NCBI RefSeq assembly: GCF_030540835.1
Contig: NZ_JAUOEK010000131.1
Location: 26,519-90,518, forward strand
Source: Flavivirga aquimarina
GTDB taxonomy: Bacteria; Bacteroidota; Bacteroidia; Flavobacteriales; Flavobacteriaceae
Direction of reading: 5' to 3'
Length of the DNA: 64,000 nucleotides
The notes below the pieces were generated by a model. The model was not told the origin of the DNA. It did not search any database and saw nothing but the letters and a program-made list of their open reading frames with translations. A program made the translations under genes and the position numbers. Positions 37,567 through 46,060 of the stretch are shown in pieces (position 1 is the stretch's first letter; every line of letters begins with the position of its first letter).

Positions 37567-38715
37567 TTACAAAGTTTTAAAAAAACGATTCCAATTAAAC
37601 TGACCTCCATTAACCGAAGATAATACCATCACTGTTTTTCCAACAATGTTTTGTTCGGGTACAAAACCCCAATATCTTGAATCTATCGAATTATGTCTAT
37701 TATCGCCCATCATAAAATAGTAATTTTGTTTAAAGGTGTAATCTGTTATTTGTTTACCATACGACCAAAAAACACCTTTTTTATTTTGAATGTTTACCTT
37801 CTCAAATTTTTCAAAAATGGCCTGATATATCATATAATTTTCGATGGTTAATGGTATTGTCTCTCCTTTTTTGGGAATCCATACGGTATCCCAGTTATTT
37901 ACAGACCAACGCAGTGAATCCTTCTCAGAAAAATTATTTGCAAAGGTTTTTATAGGATAATTTAGAATACGTATCGAATCTATACACTTGGCTGTTTTTA
38001 ATCGTGTGTATTGTTGTTTGTTAAGCCCTAATTTGACATGGTTTGGCTTGGAAATTTCGGGAAGTTTATAGGGCTGTATTAGTGCCGTTAATAATTCTTT
38101 ATCGTTAAACCAAATATTATAAATGTGTTTTACAGTTGCGGGTGTTACTAATTCTTGTTCTTCATTATACACTATAGCATTCTTAATCTGGATACTATCA
38201 GACGGCAGTCCAATACAACGCTTTATAAAAAAGGTTTTATTGTCTAATGTGCTATTAAATACAATAACATCATTTCTTTTTATTTTAGTAAAACCATTAT
38301 ATCGTTTATAATCCCACCAGGTAGAATCTATACTTGCTCGTGCTTCTTTGTCTATATAAAAAAGAATATTTACCCAAGGTATTTCGAAAGGTGATTTGGG
38401 TAATTTAGGACCATAATGAAGCTTGCTTACAACTATTTTATCCCCTATTAATAAAGCCCCTTCCATAGAACTACTTGGTATATTATAAATATCTAGCATA
38501 AAAACACGAATTCCAATAGCTAGAAAAACCACGCTAATTAGACTGGAAAGCGAATACAGCCAAAACCGTTTACGAAATGCTTGTGCAAAATGTAGATTAG
38601 ATTTTAAAATTAAAAACGTCCCTCCAATTATTAAGATACCTATTGCTAACCAGTATAGACTTAATATTATTAAGAATATACACATTGATAATAGAAGTAA
38701 AAGTTTGTTTTTCAT
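37567..38715 (-). CDS. lepB: Signal peptidase I, extra copy embedded in the peptide gene train
   Basis: The protein has 382 aa. Two N-terminal membrane helices precede the catalytic part. The nucleophile Ser83 lies in IPSSSM, the general base Lys165 in FIKRCIGLPSD (Gly of the usual GLPGD is Ser here), and the late box reads MGDNRHNSIDSRYWGFVP. About 140 residues are inserted between the lysine box and the late box, as often seen in Bacteroidota enzymes. Signal peptidase I removes Sec signal peptides at A-x-A sites on the periplasmic face. Being encoded between peptide cassette C and the adaptor, it is a good candidate for cleaving the AMA sites of the three precursors (inference); it could also be a housekeeping copy. 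Confidence 0.9.
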   Translation of the reverse strand: MKNKLLLLLSMCIFLIILSLYWLAIGILIIGGTFLILKSNLHFAQAFRKRFWLYSLSSLISVVFLAIGIRVFMLDIYNIPSSSMEGALLIGDKIVVSKLHYGPKLPKSPFEIPWVNILFYIDKEARASIDSTWWDYKRYNGFTKIKRNDVIVFNSTLDNKTFFIKRCIGLPSDSIQIKNAIVYNEEQELVTPATVKHIYNIWFNDKELLTALIQPYKLPEISKPNHVKLGLNKQQYTRLKTAKCIDSIRILNYPIKTFANNFSEKDSLRWSVNNWDTVWIPKKGETIPLTIENYMIYQAIFEKFEKVNIQNKKGVFWSYGKQITDYTFKQNYYFMMGDNRHNSIDSRYWGFVPEQNIVGKTVMVLSSVNGGQFNWNRFFKTL

Positions 38716-38724
38716 ATTATAATT

Positions 38725-38922
38725 TTAAAACACATTATTACTATTTATAATTTCCTCATATCTATTAGTTTTCATAACGTTATAGAATGAATCAAAACAA
38801 CTAATTTTGTTTTCGACTTTTATATGTTTTTCTTGTAATTTTTTATATTTAAAGACGAAATATGTATTAAATACAAATAGTAGGATTACAATAATTAAAT
38901 ATAAAATGTTTTTATTTTTCAT
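38725..38922 (-). CDS. Small single-helix membrane protein of unknown function
   Basis: The protein has 65 aa: a basic start, one membrane helix at 6-26 (ILYLIIVILLFVFNTYFVF), then about 40 hydrophilic residues with one Cys. It starts 2 bp after the beta-propeller C gene and ends 9 bp before the signal peptidase gene, so it is surely in the same transcript. It occupies the slot that the thioredoxin-like gene fills after beta-propeller A. It may be a truncated version of a longer partner, but I see no homology to prove this. Confidence 0.6.
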   Translation of the reverse strand: MKNKNILYLIIVILLFVFNTYFVFKYKKLQEKHIKVENKISCFDSFYNVMKTNRYEEIINSNNVF

Positions 38923-38924
38923 AT

Positions 38925-40172
38925 TTAAAAGTCTTTTATTTTTAGTTTTACAAGAATTGGGTTGTCAAAAGGAGTAATTGAGTCCACAAAATTTAGGTCT
39001 TCTTTTGTAACCTTAAAATCGGTGCTTTCAAGAATTGCCCTATATTCATTTTTCATTTCTTTAGGAGCTCCTTTTAGGCTCTTTTCTAATGTTTTATTTA
39101 ATTTAACATTATCGGTACCTGATTCTAAATAGATATTTTTGATTCCGATAATATTTTGTGGATATAATACTCCTATTAAATTATCATTAACATTAGTTAT
39201 AATGTCATCAAATGTTAATAATCCCTTAATGTCATTTATCAATAAATTAGCATAAATCAATGTTTTAGTTTTTTTAGAATAAAAACCGTAGTTTCTTTTA
39301 CCTTTATAAGAAAATTTAAAAAAAATTATTTTAGGAGTTTCTATAAAAGTTTGAACAAATGTATATGCGTCAGGAATCTTATTATTAAAATCAATTTCTA
39401 TTGATTGTGGGATTCTATATTTACCAAAGTCAATGAAGTATTTTTGTTTAAAACTATTATTTGTATAATTATAAATAACATCATCATAACTAGGCGAGAA
39501 TAAAGTTTGATTATCTTTAGAATGACTAAAGAACGAATGACTAGCAGAAGGTTTTTCTTTTTTAAAAGGAAATAATTTATCTACTATTTCTCCTTCACTA
39601 TTCATTAACATCAAATCATATTCTAAACCCATTTTTTCTTTATAGTTTTTTTTATGATTAAAGTATAAGGCATATAAATCTTTTTCTAATACTGAAAAAG
39701 TTCTTATATAGTAATCAAAATTAATATGACTCTTATATTTTCCATTGTAATCATACTTTATTATACTCTTTCCATCACTATCATAAACTAATAACTCTTT
39801 GTTAAATTGATCAATTTCTAATGTTTGCGGAAACACATATTCTTCAGGACCATTTCCATTTTGACCAAGCCTTTTTTTATAGTTACCTTCTTTATCAAAC
39901 ACAAGAATACTCTTACTTTTTATCTTATCTAAAACATAAAAATTTTCTTGAAAATAGTCTAATTCATAAACCTCTCCCACCAAAAATTCTTCCTTAGTTT
40001 CCAATTTAATATACTCCACATTATCAAATATGTCAGAAAATTTCAGTGAGCTATATTCCCTTAATGAATCAACTGAAATTCTTGTTACTCCATCTTGAAT
40101 TTCTACATAAGAAATAATGTTTTCATTATTATCCTTACATGAAAAGCATAATAATAGTAATAATAATCTCAT
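38925..40172 (-). CDS. 6-bladed beta-propeller lipoprotein (copy C)
   Basis: The protein has 415 aa with a short lipoprotein signal (LLCFSCKD). Blade features include YIKLETKEEFLVG, NFYVLDKIKSKSILVFDKEG and the diagnostic loop LGQNGNGPEEY. It starts 8 bp after peptide gene C with no large hairpin between them. It is paralogous to copies A (same length) and B. Each of the three peptide genes has its own, strongly diverged propeller, which suggests specific pairing of propeller and peptide (inference). Confidence 0.85.
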   Translation of the reverse strand: MRLLLLLLCFSCKDNNENIISYVEIQDGVTRISVDSLREYSSLKFSDIFDNVEYIKLETKEEFLVGEVYELDYFQENFYVLDKIKSKSILVFDKEGNYKKRLGQNGNGPEEYVFPQTLEIDQFNKELLVYDSDGKSIIKYDYNGKYKSHINFDYYIRTFSVLEKDLYALYFNHKKNYKEKMGLEYDLMLMNSEGEIVDKLFPFKKEKPSASHSFFSHSKDNQTLFSPSYDDVIYNYTNNSFKQKYFIDFGKYRIPQSIEIDFNNKIPDAYTFVQTFIETPKIIFFKFSYKGKRNYGFYSKKTKTLIYANLLINDIKGLLTFDDIITNVNDNLIGVLYPQNIIGIKNIYLESGTDNVKLNKTLEKSLKGAPKEMKNEYRAILESTDFKVTKEDLNFVDSITPFDNPILVKLKIKDF

Positions 40173-40180
40173 TTTATATT

Positions 40181-40528
40181 TTATTTAAAAGGTCCAGCAT
40201 TACAATCTTTACAGTCCCAACAATGAGCAACTGTACCCCCTCCCTGACAGTTTTCATATTGGCCGTTATATATTACTACAAAGGGTGGTATGCCTTCAGT
40301 TATACTACAATCCTCTTCTATACAACCATAGACCTTAGAATCCCACCATGAAGTTTCACAAGTGCAATTACCGTCAGAACCACTACTTGAATCAGATCCA
40401 CTAGCCATAGCTTGTTCACTCACCATTGAAAAAAGATCATCTAAGGTTACTTTTACATTAATAGCTAATGCCAATAAAAACAAGCCAACTGCGGCCAGCT
40501 TTACTATTTTATTTACTTTTGTATTTAT
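40181..40528 (-). CDS. NVEALA-like exported peptide precursor C (8 Cys), start codon ATG changed to ATA
   Basis: By alignment with copies A and B the gene begins at 40528, but the codon there is ATA, not ATG. The frame then reads N-T-K-V-N-K-I-V-K, the hydrophobic leader, SEQAMASG, a Ser/Gly linker and a mature part with eight cysteines in CxC, CxxC and CxxxxC-like spacings (total 115 codons). A TTG at 40483 could start a shorter protein but would lose the basic N-terminus. Either ATA is used as a weak start, or this copy is silenced. The mature part shows no stops or frameshifts, which argues for recent loss or residual function. Confidence 0.7.
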   Translation of the reverse strand: MNTKVNKIVKLAAVGLFLLALAINVKVTLDDLFSMVSEQAMASGSDSSSGSDGNCTCETSWWDSKVYGCIEEDCSITEGIPPFVVIYNGQYENCQGGGTVAHCWDCKDCNAGPFK

Positions 40529-40558
40529 AATTAAATGATTTAATTTATTAAGTGTTTG

Positions 40559-40598
40559 GCACGGTTTACCAAGTACTATTTACTAGGTCATGCTTTTT
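40559..40598 (+). terminator. Degenerate terminator-like hairpin upstream of peptide gene C
   Basis: It corresponds in position and sequence to the antisense hairpins of copies A and B, but several arm positions no longer pair (GGTTTACCAA against TTTACTAGGTC) and only five T follow. It is likely weak or inactive. Confidence 0.35.
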
Positions 40599-40699
40599 CG
40601 TTTATAGTACCTATTACATTTTTTGCAATACATACTCCTTTTTGTACCATTTAGTTTAGGCTAATTTGTACATAAAGTGTTTTCTGTGTTAGTTAGGTA

Positions 40700-41680
40700 T
40701 TAGCTCACTACAGCCCTCCTTTCTGTTGGCTTAGTTAATACTTTTATATTTTCTTCAATGTTTGTAGCCGTTATTAAGTAATGAGGGCGCTGTTTGTTTT
40801 GGATATAGAGTTTACCTATATATTCGCCCATAACCCCTAAAACCATAAGCTGTATGCCTGCTAAAAATAAGATACTTGCTATAATAGAAGTCCAACCAGA
40901 TACTGCTGCTCCTAGTAACATAATTATTAATGCATATATACCATAGCTAAAGGCTAATAAGGCAAACAATACCCCAATAGCTAACGATATCCGTAATGGT
41001 TTTATACTAAACGCTGTAATACCATGACTTGCTAATTGAAACATTTTTTTTGCCGAGTATTTTGTTTTTCCAAATGCGCGTTGGTTTTCTGTATAGTCTA
41101 TACTCGTTTGTTTAAAACCAACCCAAGAAAATAAACCTCTTAAATACATATGCTGCTCTGGCATATTACGTATAACAGCTCCAATTTTTTTATCGAACAA
41201 TCTAAAATCGGCACCGTTAACAATCACTTTTTGGTCTGCTAGCTTTGATAAGAGCCAATAAAAACAAATAGAACTTATGTTTTTTAGTGAGAAGCGTTTA
41301 TGGATGTTATTTCTAATGGCAGTAACGACGTCAAAGCCATTTTGCCATGCCTTTATCATATCTGGAATAGTTTCTGGTGGGTGTTGTAAATCGGCATCCA
41401 TAGTTACTATACAATCACCTTTCACAAAATCTACACCCGCCTTTATAGCTGCTTGATGTCCAAAATTTCGTGAAAAATGAATATATTTTACATGCTTATT
41501 TTCTTGAGATATTAATTCTATAACTTGTACCGTACTATCTGTACTCCCGTCATTCACTAAAATAATTTCATAATGGTATTGGGTTAATACCTCTTCTATG
41601 TTATTAACGAGAAGAAAAATATTATCGGCCTCATTATAACAGGGTATAATAATGGATAGTAAAAATTTATTATTATTCAT
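40700..41680 (-). CDS. Family 2 glycosyltransferase (polyprenyl-phosphate glycosyltransferase, GtrB/ArnC-like)
   Basis: The protein has 326 aa. The GT-A fold shows SIIIPCYNEADN, LVNDGSTDSTV and the metal/nucleotide site TMDADLQHPPE, and two C-terminal membrane helices (about 230-300) are typical for DPM1/GtrB/ArnC-type enzymes. Such enzymes make a polyprenyl-phosphate sugar donor on the cytoplasmic face. It overlaps the membrane gene upstream by 8 bp. The donor could be used by GT-C proteins at 36047 or 41673 (inference). Its last codons are the source of the relics at 32567 and 34849. Confidence 0.9.
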   Translation of the reverse strand: MNNNKFLLSIIIPCYNEADNIFLLVNNIEEVLTQYHYEIILVNDGSTDSTVQVIELISQENKHVKYIHFSRNFGHQAAIKAGVDFVKGDCIVTMDADLQHPPETIPDMIKAWQNGFDVVTAIRNNIHKRFSLKNISSICFYWLLSKLADQKVIVNGADFRLFDKKIGAVIRNMPEQHMYLRGLFSWVGFKQTSIDYTENQRAFGKTKYSAKKMFQLASHGITAFSIKPLRISLAIGVLFALLAFSYGIYALIIMLLGAAVSGWTSIIASILFLAGIQLMVLGVMGEYIGKLYIQNKQRPHYLITATNIEENIKVLTKPTERRAVVS

Positions 41681-43001
41681 CGTTATCTGTTAATGGACTG
41701 TTTATAATTGGTTGTTTTAGCGCTTTTCTTTTTTCAACCAATTCTTTTACATTTTTTTTCATGGTAGCGCTATCTTTCCATACTAGTGTCCTATTATAAG
41801 ATTGTATTGCGATAGCAACTAGGTAAAATGTTGCTATAGAAAAGAGTAGTTTTTTATACTTAAGAAAATTATGTAGTGTCCAATCAAAAAACCAAACTCC
41901 GATAATCGATATTCCTATAATGCTTATATACATATACCTATCTGCTGTAATTACGGGACGCGGAAAAGGAAGGATGTGTAAGACTAATAAAATATTAATA
42001 ATGAAAAAGAAAAAACCAAAAACAACAAGCTTATTGTTTTTTTTATAATTAGACCATATAAATCCTACTATAATAATAGTTAATAAAAGATAGCTCCAAT
42101 AAAACAAAGGCAGTTCCTCTCCTATTTTTATAGGGAAAAAATAATAGTAAAATAATTTTACTGGAGCTATAGCCCTAAAAATATATTCTACCATGCTATG
42201 CATGCCAAAAAGTATTCTTTGGTGAAATGGATAAGAGTTTTCTACTACTAAACTTCCAATATTAAATAAAGATGCAAAATACCAAAAGCCTAATCCTAAG
42301 CATAAAAATGGTAATTTCTCTAAAAAAACGCGTTTTCTTAATAATGTTGCATTTAATTTAATATATATATACCTCCCAAATATAAAATCGATTGCAAATA
42401 AATTAAGGGGCATTATAATAGCTTGCTCTTTAGAGCCATAACTTAATGCATACAATATTGCCATAAGGAATAACCAAAGGGTTTTATAGCTATCAATATA
42501 TTTGATATAACACCAAATAGCTAGTAACATAAAAAAAGCATATAATATTATTTTTGAAGCACTTACCCAAGCTACGGACTCGACTTGTAATGGGTGTATC
42601 GCAAAAATTAAAGAAATACATCCAGCATATAACTGCATACGTGGTATCTTTAACTCTGGTTTAAATTGTTTTATAACAGCTTTTATTATGCTATAAACTA
42701 ATAACACATTTAAAATATGTATTATCAAAAAGGCTGCATGAAATGCCATAGGGTTGAAACCAAACAATTCGTATAATACGATATACAACAAAGTATTTAT
42801 AGGAGAATATTGTCCACGATATAATTCTGAAAAATGAAACCTGAGTTGTTCAAAAGAATGATCTACAATAAATGGGTTTTCTAATACTTGCCATTTATCA
42901 TCCCAACCTGTTTGGAAATCATTAAAAAAAGTAGGAAAAAAAACGAGAATCGTTAATAAAACCAAAATATGAGGCACGAAAAAATAAAACCGATTTGGCA
43001 T
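41673..43001 (-). CDS. Polytopic membrane protein resembling TMTC/PMT-type GT-C transferases
   Basis: The protein has 442 aa and about ten membrane helices. The first periplasmic loop has the acidic pair in TGWDDKWQVLENP, followed by YSPINTLLYIVLY and HPLQVESVAW, which resemble the membrane part of TMTC-like O-mannosyltransferases; no TPR repeats are attached. It overlaps the GT2 gene by 8 bp, suggesting that the two supply and use a lipid-linked sugar. It is the first gene of the minus-strand train. Acceptor unknown. Confidence 0.72.
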   Translation of the reverse strand: MPNRFYFFVPHILVLLTILVFFPTFFNDFQTGWDDKWQVLENPFIVDHSFEQLRFHFSELYRGQYSPINTLLYIVLYELFGFNPMAFHAAFLIIHILNVLLVYSIIKAVIKQFKPELKIPRMQLYAGCISLIFAIHPLQVESVAWVSASKIILYAFFMLLAIWCYIKYIDSYKTLWLFLMAILYALSYGSKEQAIIMPLNLFAIDFIFGRYIYIKLNATLLRKRVFLEKLPFLCLGLGFWYFASLFNIGSLVVENSYPFHQRILFGMHSMVEYIFRAIAPVKLFYYYFFPIKIGEELPLFYWSYLLLTIIIVGFIWSNYKKNNKLVVFGFFFFIINILLVLHILPFPRPVITADRYMYISIIGISIIGVWFFDWTLHNFLKYKKLLFSIATFYLVAIAIQSYNRTLVWKDSATMKKNVKELVEKRKALKQPIINSPLTDNDE

Positions 43002-43607
43002 ATACTTATATTATTTGTTATTCATTATATTCTCAATATTTTCACCATCACACACAAAACCCTTCAATACCAGTCTTTTCTGATATTCCAGACCACTCAA
43101 CTATATATATTACAATACCTATTTATAAAACCCCACCTTATTTAAATAAAAAATTAGTTTTACGAATAATGCTTCTTAACAAATACTTTCTACATAATAA
43201 ATTTTAACCTAAAGAGTTCCTTAGAGTTCTTCCTTAGGGTAGTTCTTTTAAAAGTTTGAGGATTTTAGAAAAAATTAAAACCAGAAATAGGTGCAATAAA
43301 AACAAGATAGAATGATACTATAAAAAAAAGAAAGGTTAACAAATATTAAAACGGACCATACGCAATGCCCTTATAGTAATATAGTAATTACATAAAATAT
43401 TTAAAATAGTATCAAAAAAATCATGCACTGCTCAGATGCTTTTTCAAAAAACTAGCTTTTGATTTCATTACATCGGATTTCTGTTAGTTACTTCAAATAA
43501 TAATTTTTAAAAATAATGTAGGGTTTTATAAATAGACATTGTACTATATGTAAGCTAAGGCAACTTAATCCATAGGTTAAATCTAACATATATTAAAAAA
43601 TAACCCA
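43002..43607. other. Divergent intergenic region (606 bp)
   Basis: It separates the minus-strand train (from 43001) from the plus-strand GT2 gene at 43608, so promoters for both directions must lie here. I see no open frame with protein-like composition, no terminator and no clear promoter pair. Confidence 0.5.
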
Positions 43608-44324
43608 ATGAATAAAAAATTATCTATAATAATCCCAGCATTTAACGAAGAAAATACCGTTTTATTAATTCTTAACAGTATACAAAATGTTACTCTGATT
43701 GAAAATGTTGAAAAAGAAATTGTACTAGTAGATGATTGTTCGACAGATAATACCTTGAAATTAGTTAATAATTTTAAATCGGAAAACCCCGAATTTGCGT
43801 TAGAAATTATTTGTCATAAAAAAAATCAAGGTAAAGGTGCTGCAATTCATACTGGAATAGCAAAAGCAAACGGAGACTTTATTATTATACAAGACGCTGA
43901 TCTTGAATACGATCCAAACGAATACAATACACTTTTAAAACCAATTTTAGCTGGCTTTTCAGATGCTGTCTATGGCTCTAGATTTATAGGAGGAAACCCG
44001 CATAGGGTTCTTTTCTTTTTTCACACGATAGGAAATAAATTTTTAACCTTTCTTTCAAATTTATTTACTGGAATAAATATTACAGATATGGAAACATGTT
44101 ATAAACTATTTAAAAGCGAATTTATTAAACCTATTTCACTTAAAGAAAAACGTTTTGGTTTTGAACCAGAAGTAACGGCTAAAATTTCTAAAATAAAGAA
44201 CATAAGAATATATGAAGTAGGTATTTCTTATTATGGAAGAACCTACGATGAAGGAAAAAAAATAGGATGGAAGGATGGCTTCCATGCTATATACTGTATT
44301 TTAAGATACAACATATTTAAGTAA
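43608..44324 (+). CDS. Family 2 glycosyltransferase (DPM1-like, no C-terminal helices)
   Basis: The protein has 238 aa. Motifs are LSIIIPAFNEENT, LVDDCSTDNT, KKNQGKGAAIHTG and the donor site IQDADLEYDP. This matches dolichol-phosphate-mannose-synthase-like GT2 enzymes, and the absence of C-terminal membrane helices makes it a peripheral enzyme. It likely provides a polyprenyl-phosphate sugar for the GT-C gene at 44570. Confidence 0.88.
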   Translation: MNKKLSIIIPAFNEENTVLLILNSIQNVTLIENVEKEIVLVDDCSTDNTLKLVNNFKSENPEFALEIICHKKNQGKGAAIHTGIAKANGDFIIIQDADLEYDPNEYNTLLKPILAGFSDAVYGSRFIGGNPHRVLFFFHTIGNKFLTFLSNLFTGINITDMETCYKLFKSEFIKPISLKEKRFGFEPEVTAKISKIKNIRIYEVGISYYGRTYDEGKKIGWKDGFHAIYCILRYNIFK

Positions 44325-44375
44325 TGTATAAAAACTGTCTCGCTCTGAAATAAGTATACATAAATCAATGGGTCT

Positions 44376-44507
44376 ATGAAATTTAAATGGCTTTCTCAAT
44401 ATACTTTAATTATAATATTCATCCTATGTATAGTATCTCGATTACCCCAATTATTGAGCGATAATTTATTTCTTGATGGAGATGAATACATTATGGGTTT
44501 AATTTAA
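44376..44507 (+). pseudogene. N-terminal remnant of a GT-C glycosyltransferase
   Basis: A frame of 43 codons begins MKFKWLSQYTLIIIFILC, one membrane helix, and reaches LFLDGDEYIMGL before a stop. The D-G-D-E motif after helix 1 is where GT-C enzymes carry their catalytic acid, so this is the start of such a gene with the rest lost. The intact GT-C gene begins 62 bp later but has a different N-terminus, so this is not simply its misread start. Confidence 0.65.
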
Positions 44508-44569
44508 ATAAAATCGATATCAAAAAATGATAGAAGCGTATTAACAAAATTATTGACTTAAATCACATT

Positions 44570-46060
44570 ATGCAAAATAAAAAAATCTACTTAATTCTTC
44601 TTTGTTTGGGAATCGTTCCATTTGCTTATTGGTTATACAAATATATAAATGTTGATTTGTGGTATGATGAGGTTTATTCTCTTAAACATTTTGTTTTAGG
44701 TGATTTCGAAAAAACATTATTGAATTATCCTTTACCAAATAATCATGTGTTTTTTAATTTTACAAGCCAATTAATATCAAGGCTTTTTAGTATTAGACAT
44801 TTAAGTCAAATAGCTGAGCATATATATGTATTACGGCTATTTCAAGTATTAATTACACTTTTTACAGCATATTATTCAGTACAATTAGTAAAAAGAGTTT
44901 TTAAAGTCAACTATAACTTACTTGTTATCTCTGTTCTATTTACAACTATTCCATTCATGAATTTCTCATTACAATTGAGAGGATATAATATGAGCTCTTT
45001 TTTTTTGATAATGGTAGTATATCACACTTGGGCTTTTATTGAAAAAAGAAAGAATCGTGATAGTGTTTTCATTGTGATTTCTAGTGTATTATTAATTTAT
45101 ACTATTCCATCCAACATATATATGTTGGGATCTTTATTAATAGCATTAGTTTTATTCTTTATATACCATAAAAAGCGGTATAGATCATGGTCTAAAGCTT
45201 ATTTTAATCCCATTACCTTAATTGTTTTAGGAATAATAATCTGTACAATCTTTTATTTACCAATATTAAAAAATATTATTTTTAATAAATTTTCTTCAAG
45301 GGATGCGAGCAGCGTATTTTATTCTTTAGGATTAATACCAAAATTATTTTTAGCCTTTTTGTCTAAAAGATATTTACTTATTATTTTATTCATTATTGGT
45401 TCTTGGTTCATTATTCGTGGGTCTAAAAAAAAAGAAAAGCAATTATTTACCCTTTTTCTTTTCCTTTTTCTTTTTCCTTTTATTCTTTCTTTCCTGCATC
45501 AAAAATTTCCTTTTCAAAGAGTTTTTGTTTCTTTAAGCCCAATTTTTAGTGTCCTAATTACTATTCCAATAATTAAACTCACGCAGAAGATACCTAACTC
45601 TTCTTTCACTGTGTTTTGTACTTTTATTATACCAATCTATTGTGCTAGTGTGTTTTTGAATGAGATGAAAAACAACGATATCGAAATATCAGATAAATTG
45701 GTCAATAGAGGTGAAATAGCCCAGAACATTTACCTAAATTATTATCTATCTGATTCCTTTAACCAAAAAGAAACTATGAAGCATCTTAAATCTATATCAG
45801 GAAACAAAATGGTTATTCTGTATAATCAAATAGATCTTCCATCTACCCATCTATACTTGTCAATGAATAAAGTCAATTTTATTAATATCCATTCCAAAGA
45901 AAAATTAGAACAAATTATTCTCGAAAATAAAACAATATTCCTCTTAACTAGTTTTAAAAACCAAATGCTTAATGAATTAGATAAGTTAAACACGGTTACA
46001 AGCACTGTTATTATGGACAAATATCCTATTAGTAATATTATTAGAATAAGTAAAAAGTAA
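44570..46060 (+). CDS. GT-C family membrane glycosyltransferase (ArnT/PMT-like)
   Basis: The protein has 496 aa with about eleven membrane helices and a soluble C-terminal part from about residue 395. The first extracytoplasmic loop has VDLWYDEVYSL, with the catalytic Asp-Glu pair typical of GT-C enzymes, followed by the NNHVFFN stretch. It probably transfers a sugar from a polyprenyl-phosphate donor to an extracytoplasmic acceptor. It follows a GT2 gene likely to make the donor. No terminator is evident after it. Confidence 0.8.
   Translation: MQNKKIYLILLCLGIVPFAYWLYKYINVDLWYDEVYSLKHFVLGDFEKTLLNYPLPNNHVFFNFTSQLISRLFSIRHLSQIAEHIYVLRLFQVLITLFTAYYSVQLVKRVFKVNYNLLVISVLFTTIPFMNFSLQLRGYNMSSFFLIMVVYHTWAFIEKRKNRDSVFIVISSVLLIYTIPSNIYMLGSLLIALVLFFIYHKKRYRSWSKAYFNPITLIVLGIIICTIFYLPILKNIIFNKFSSRDASSVFYSLGLIPKLFLAFLSKRYLLIILFIIGSWFIIRGSKKKEKQLFTLFLFLFLFPFILSFLHQKFPFQRVFVSLSPIFSVLITIPIIKLTQKIPNSSFTVFCTFIIPIYCASVFLNEMKNNDIEISDKLVNRGEIAQNIYLNYYLSDSFNQKETMKHLKSISGNKMVILYNQIDLPSTHLYLSMNKVNFINIHSKEKLEQIILENKTIFLLTSFKNQMLNELDKLNTVTSTVIMDKYPISNIIRISKK

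Noticed and set aside
42995..43207. Plus-strand frame of 70 codons opposite the start of the membrane gene
   Set aside because: It starts inside the opposite gene, has chance-like composition and no recognisable domain.
44373..44569. Reading the GT-C remnant as the true N-terminus of the gene at 44570 by frameshift
   Set aside because: The downstream gene has its own complete first helix and D-E motif, so joining would duplicate the N-terminus.
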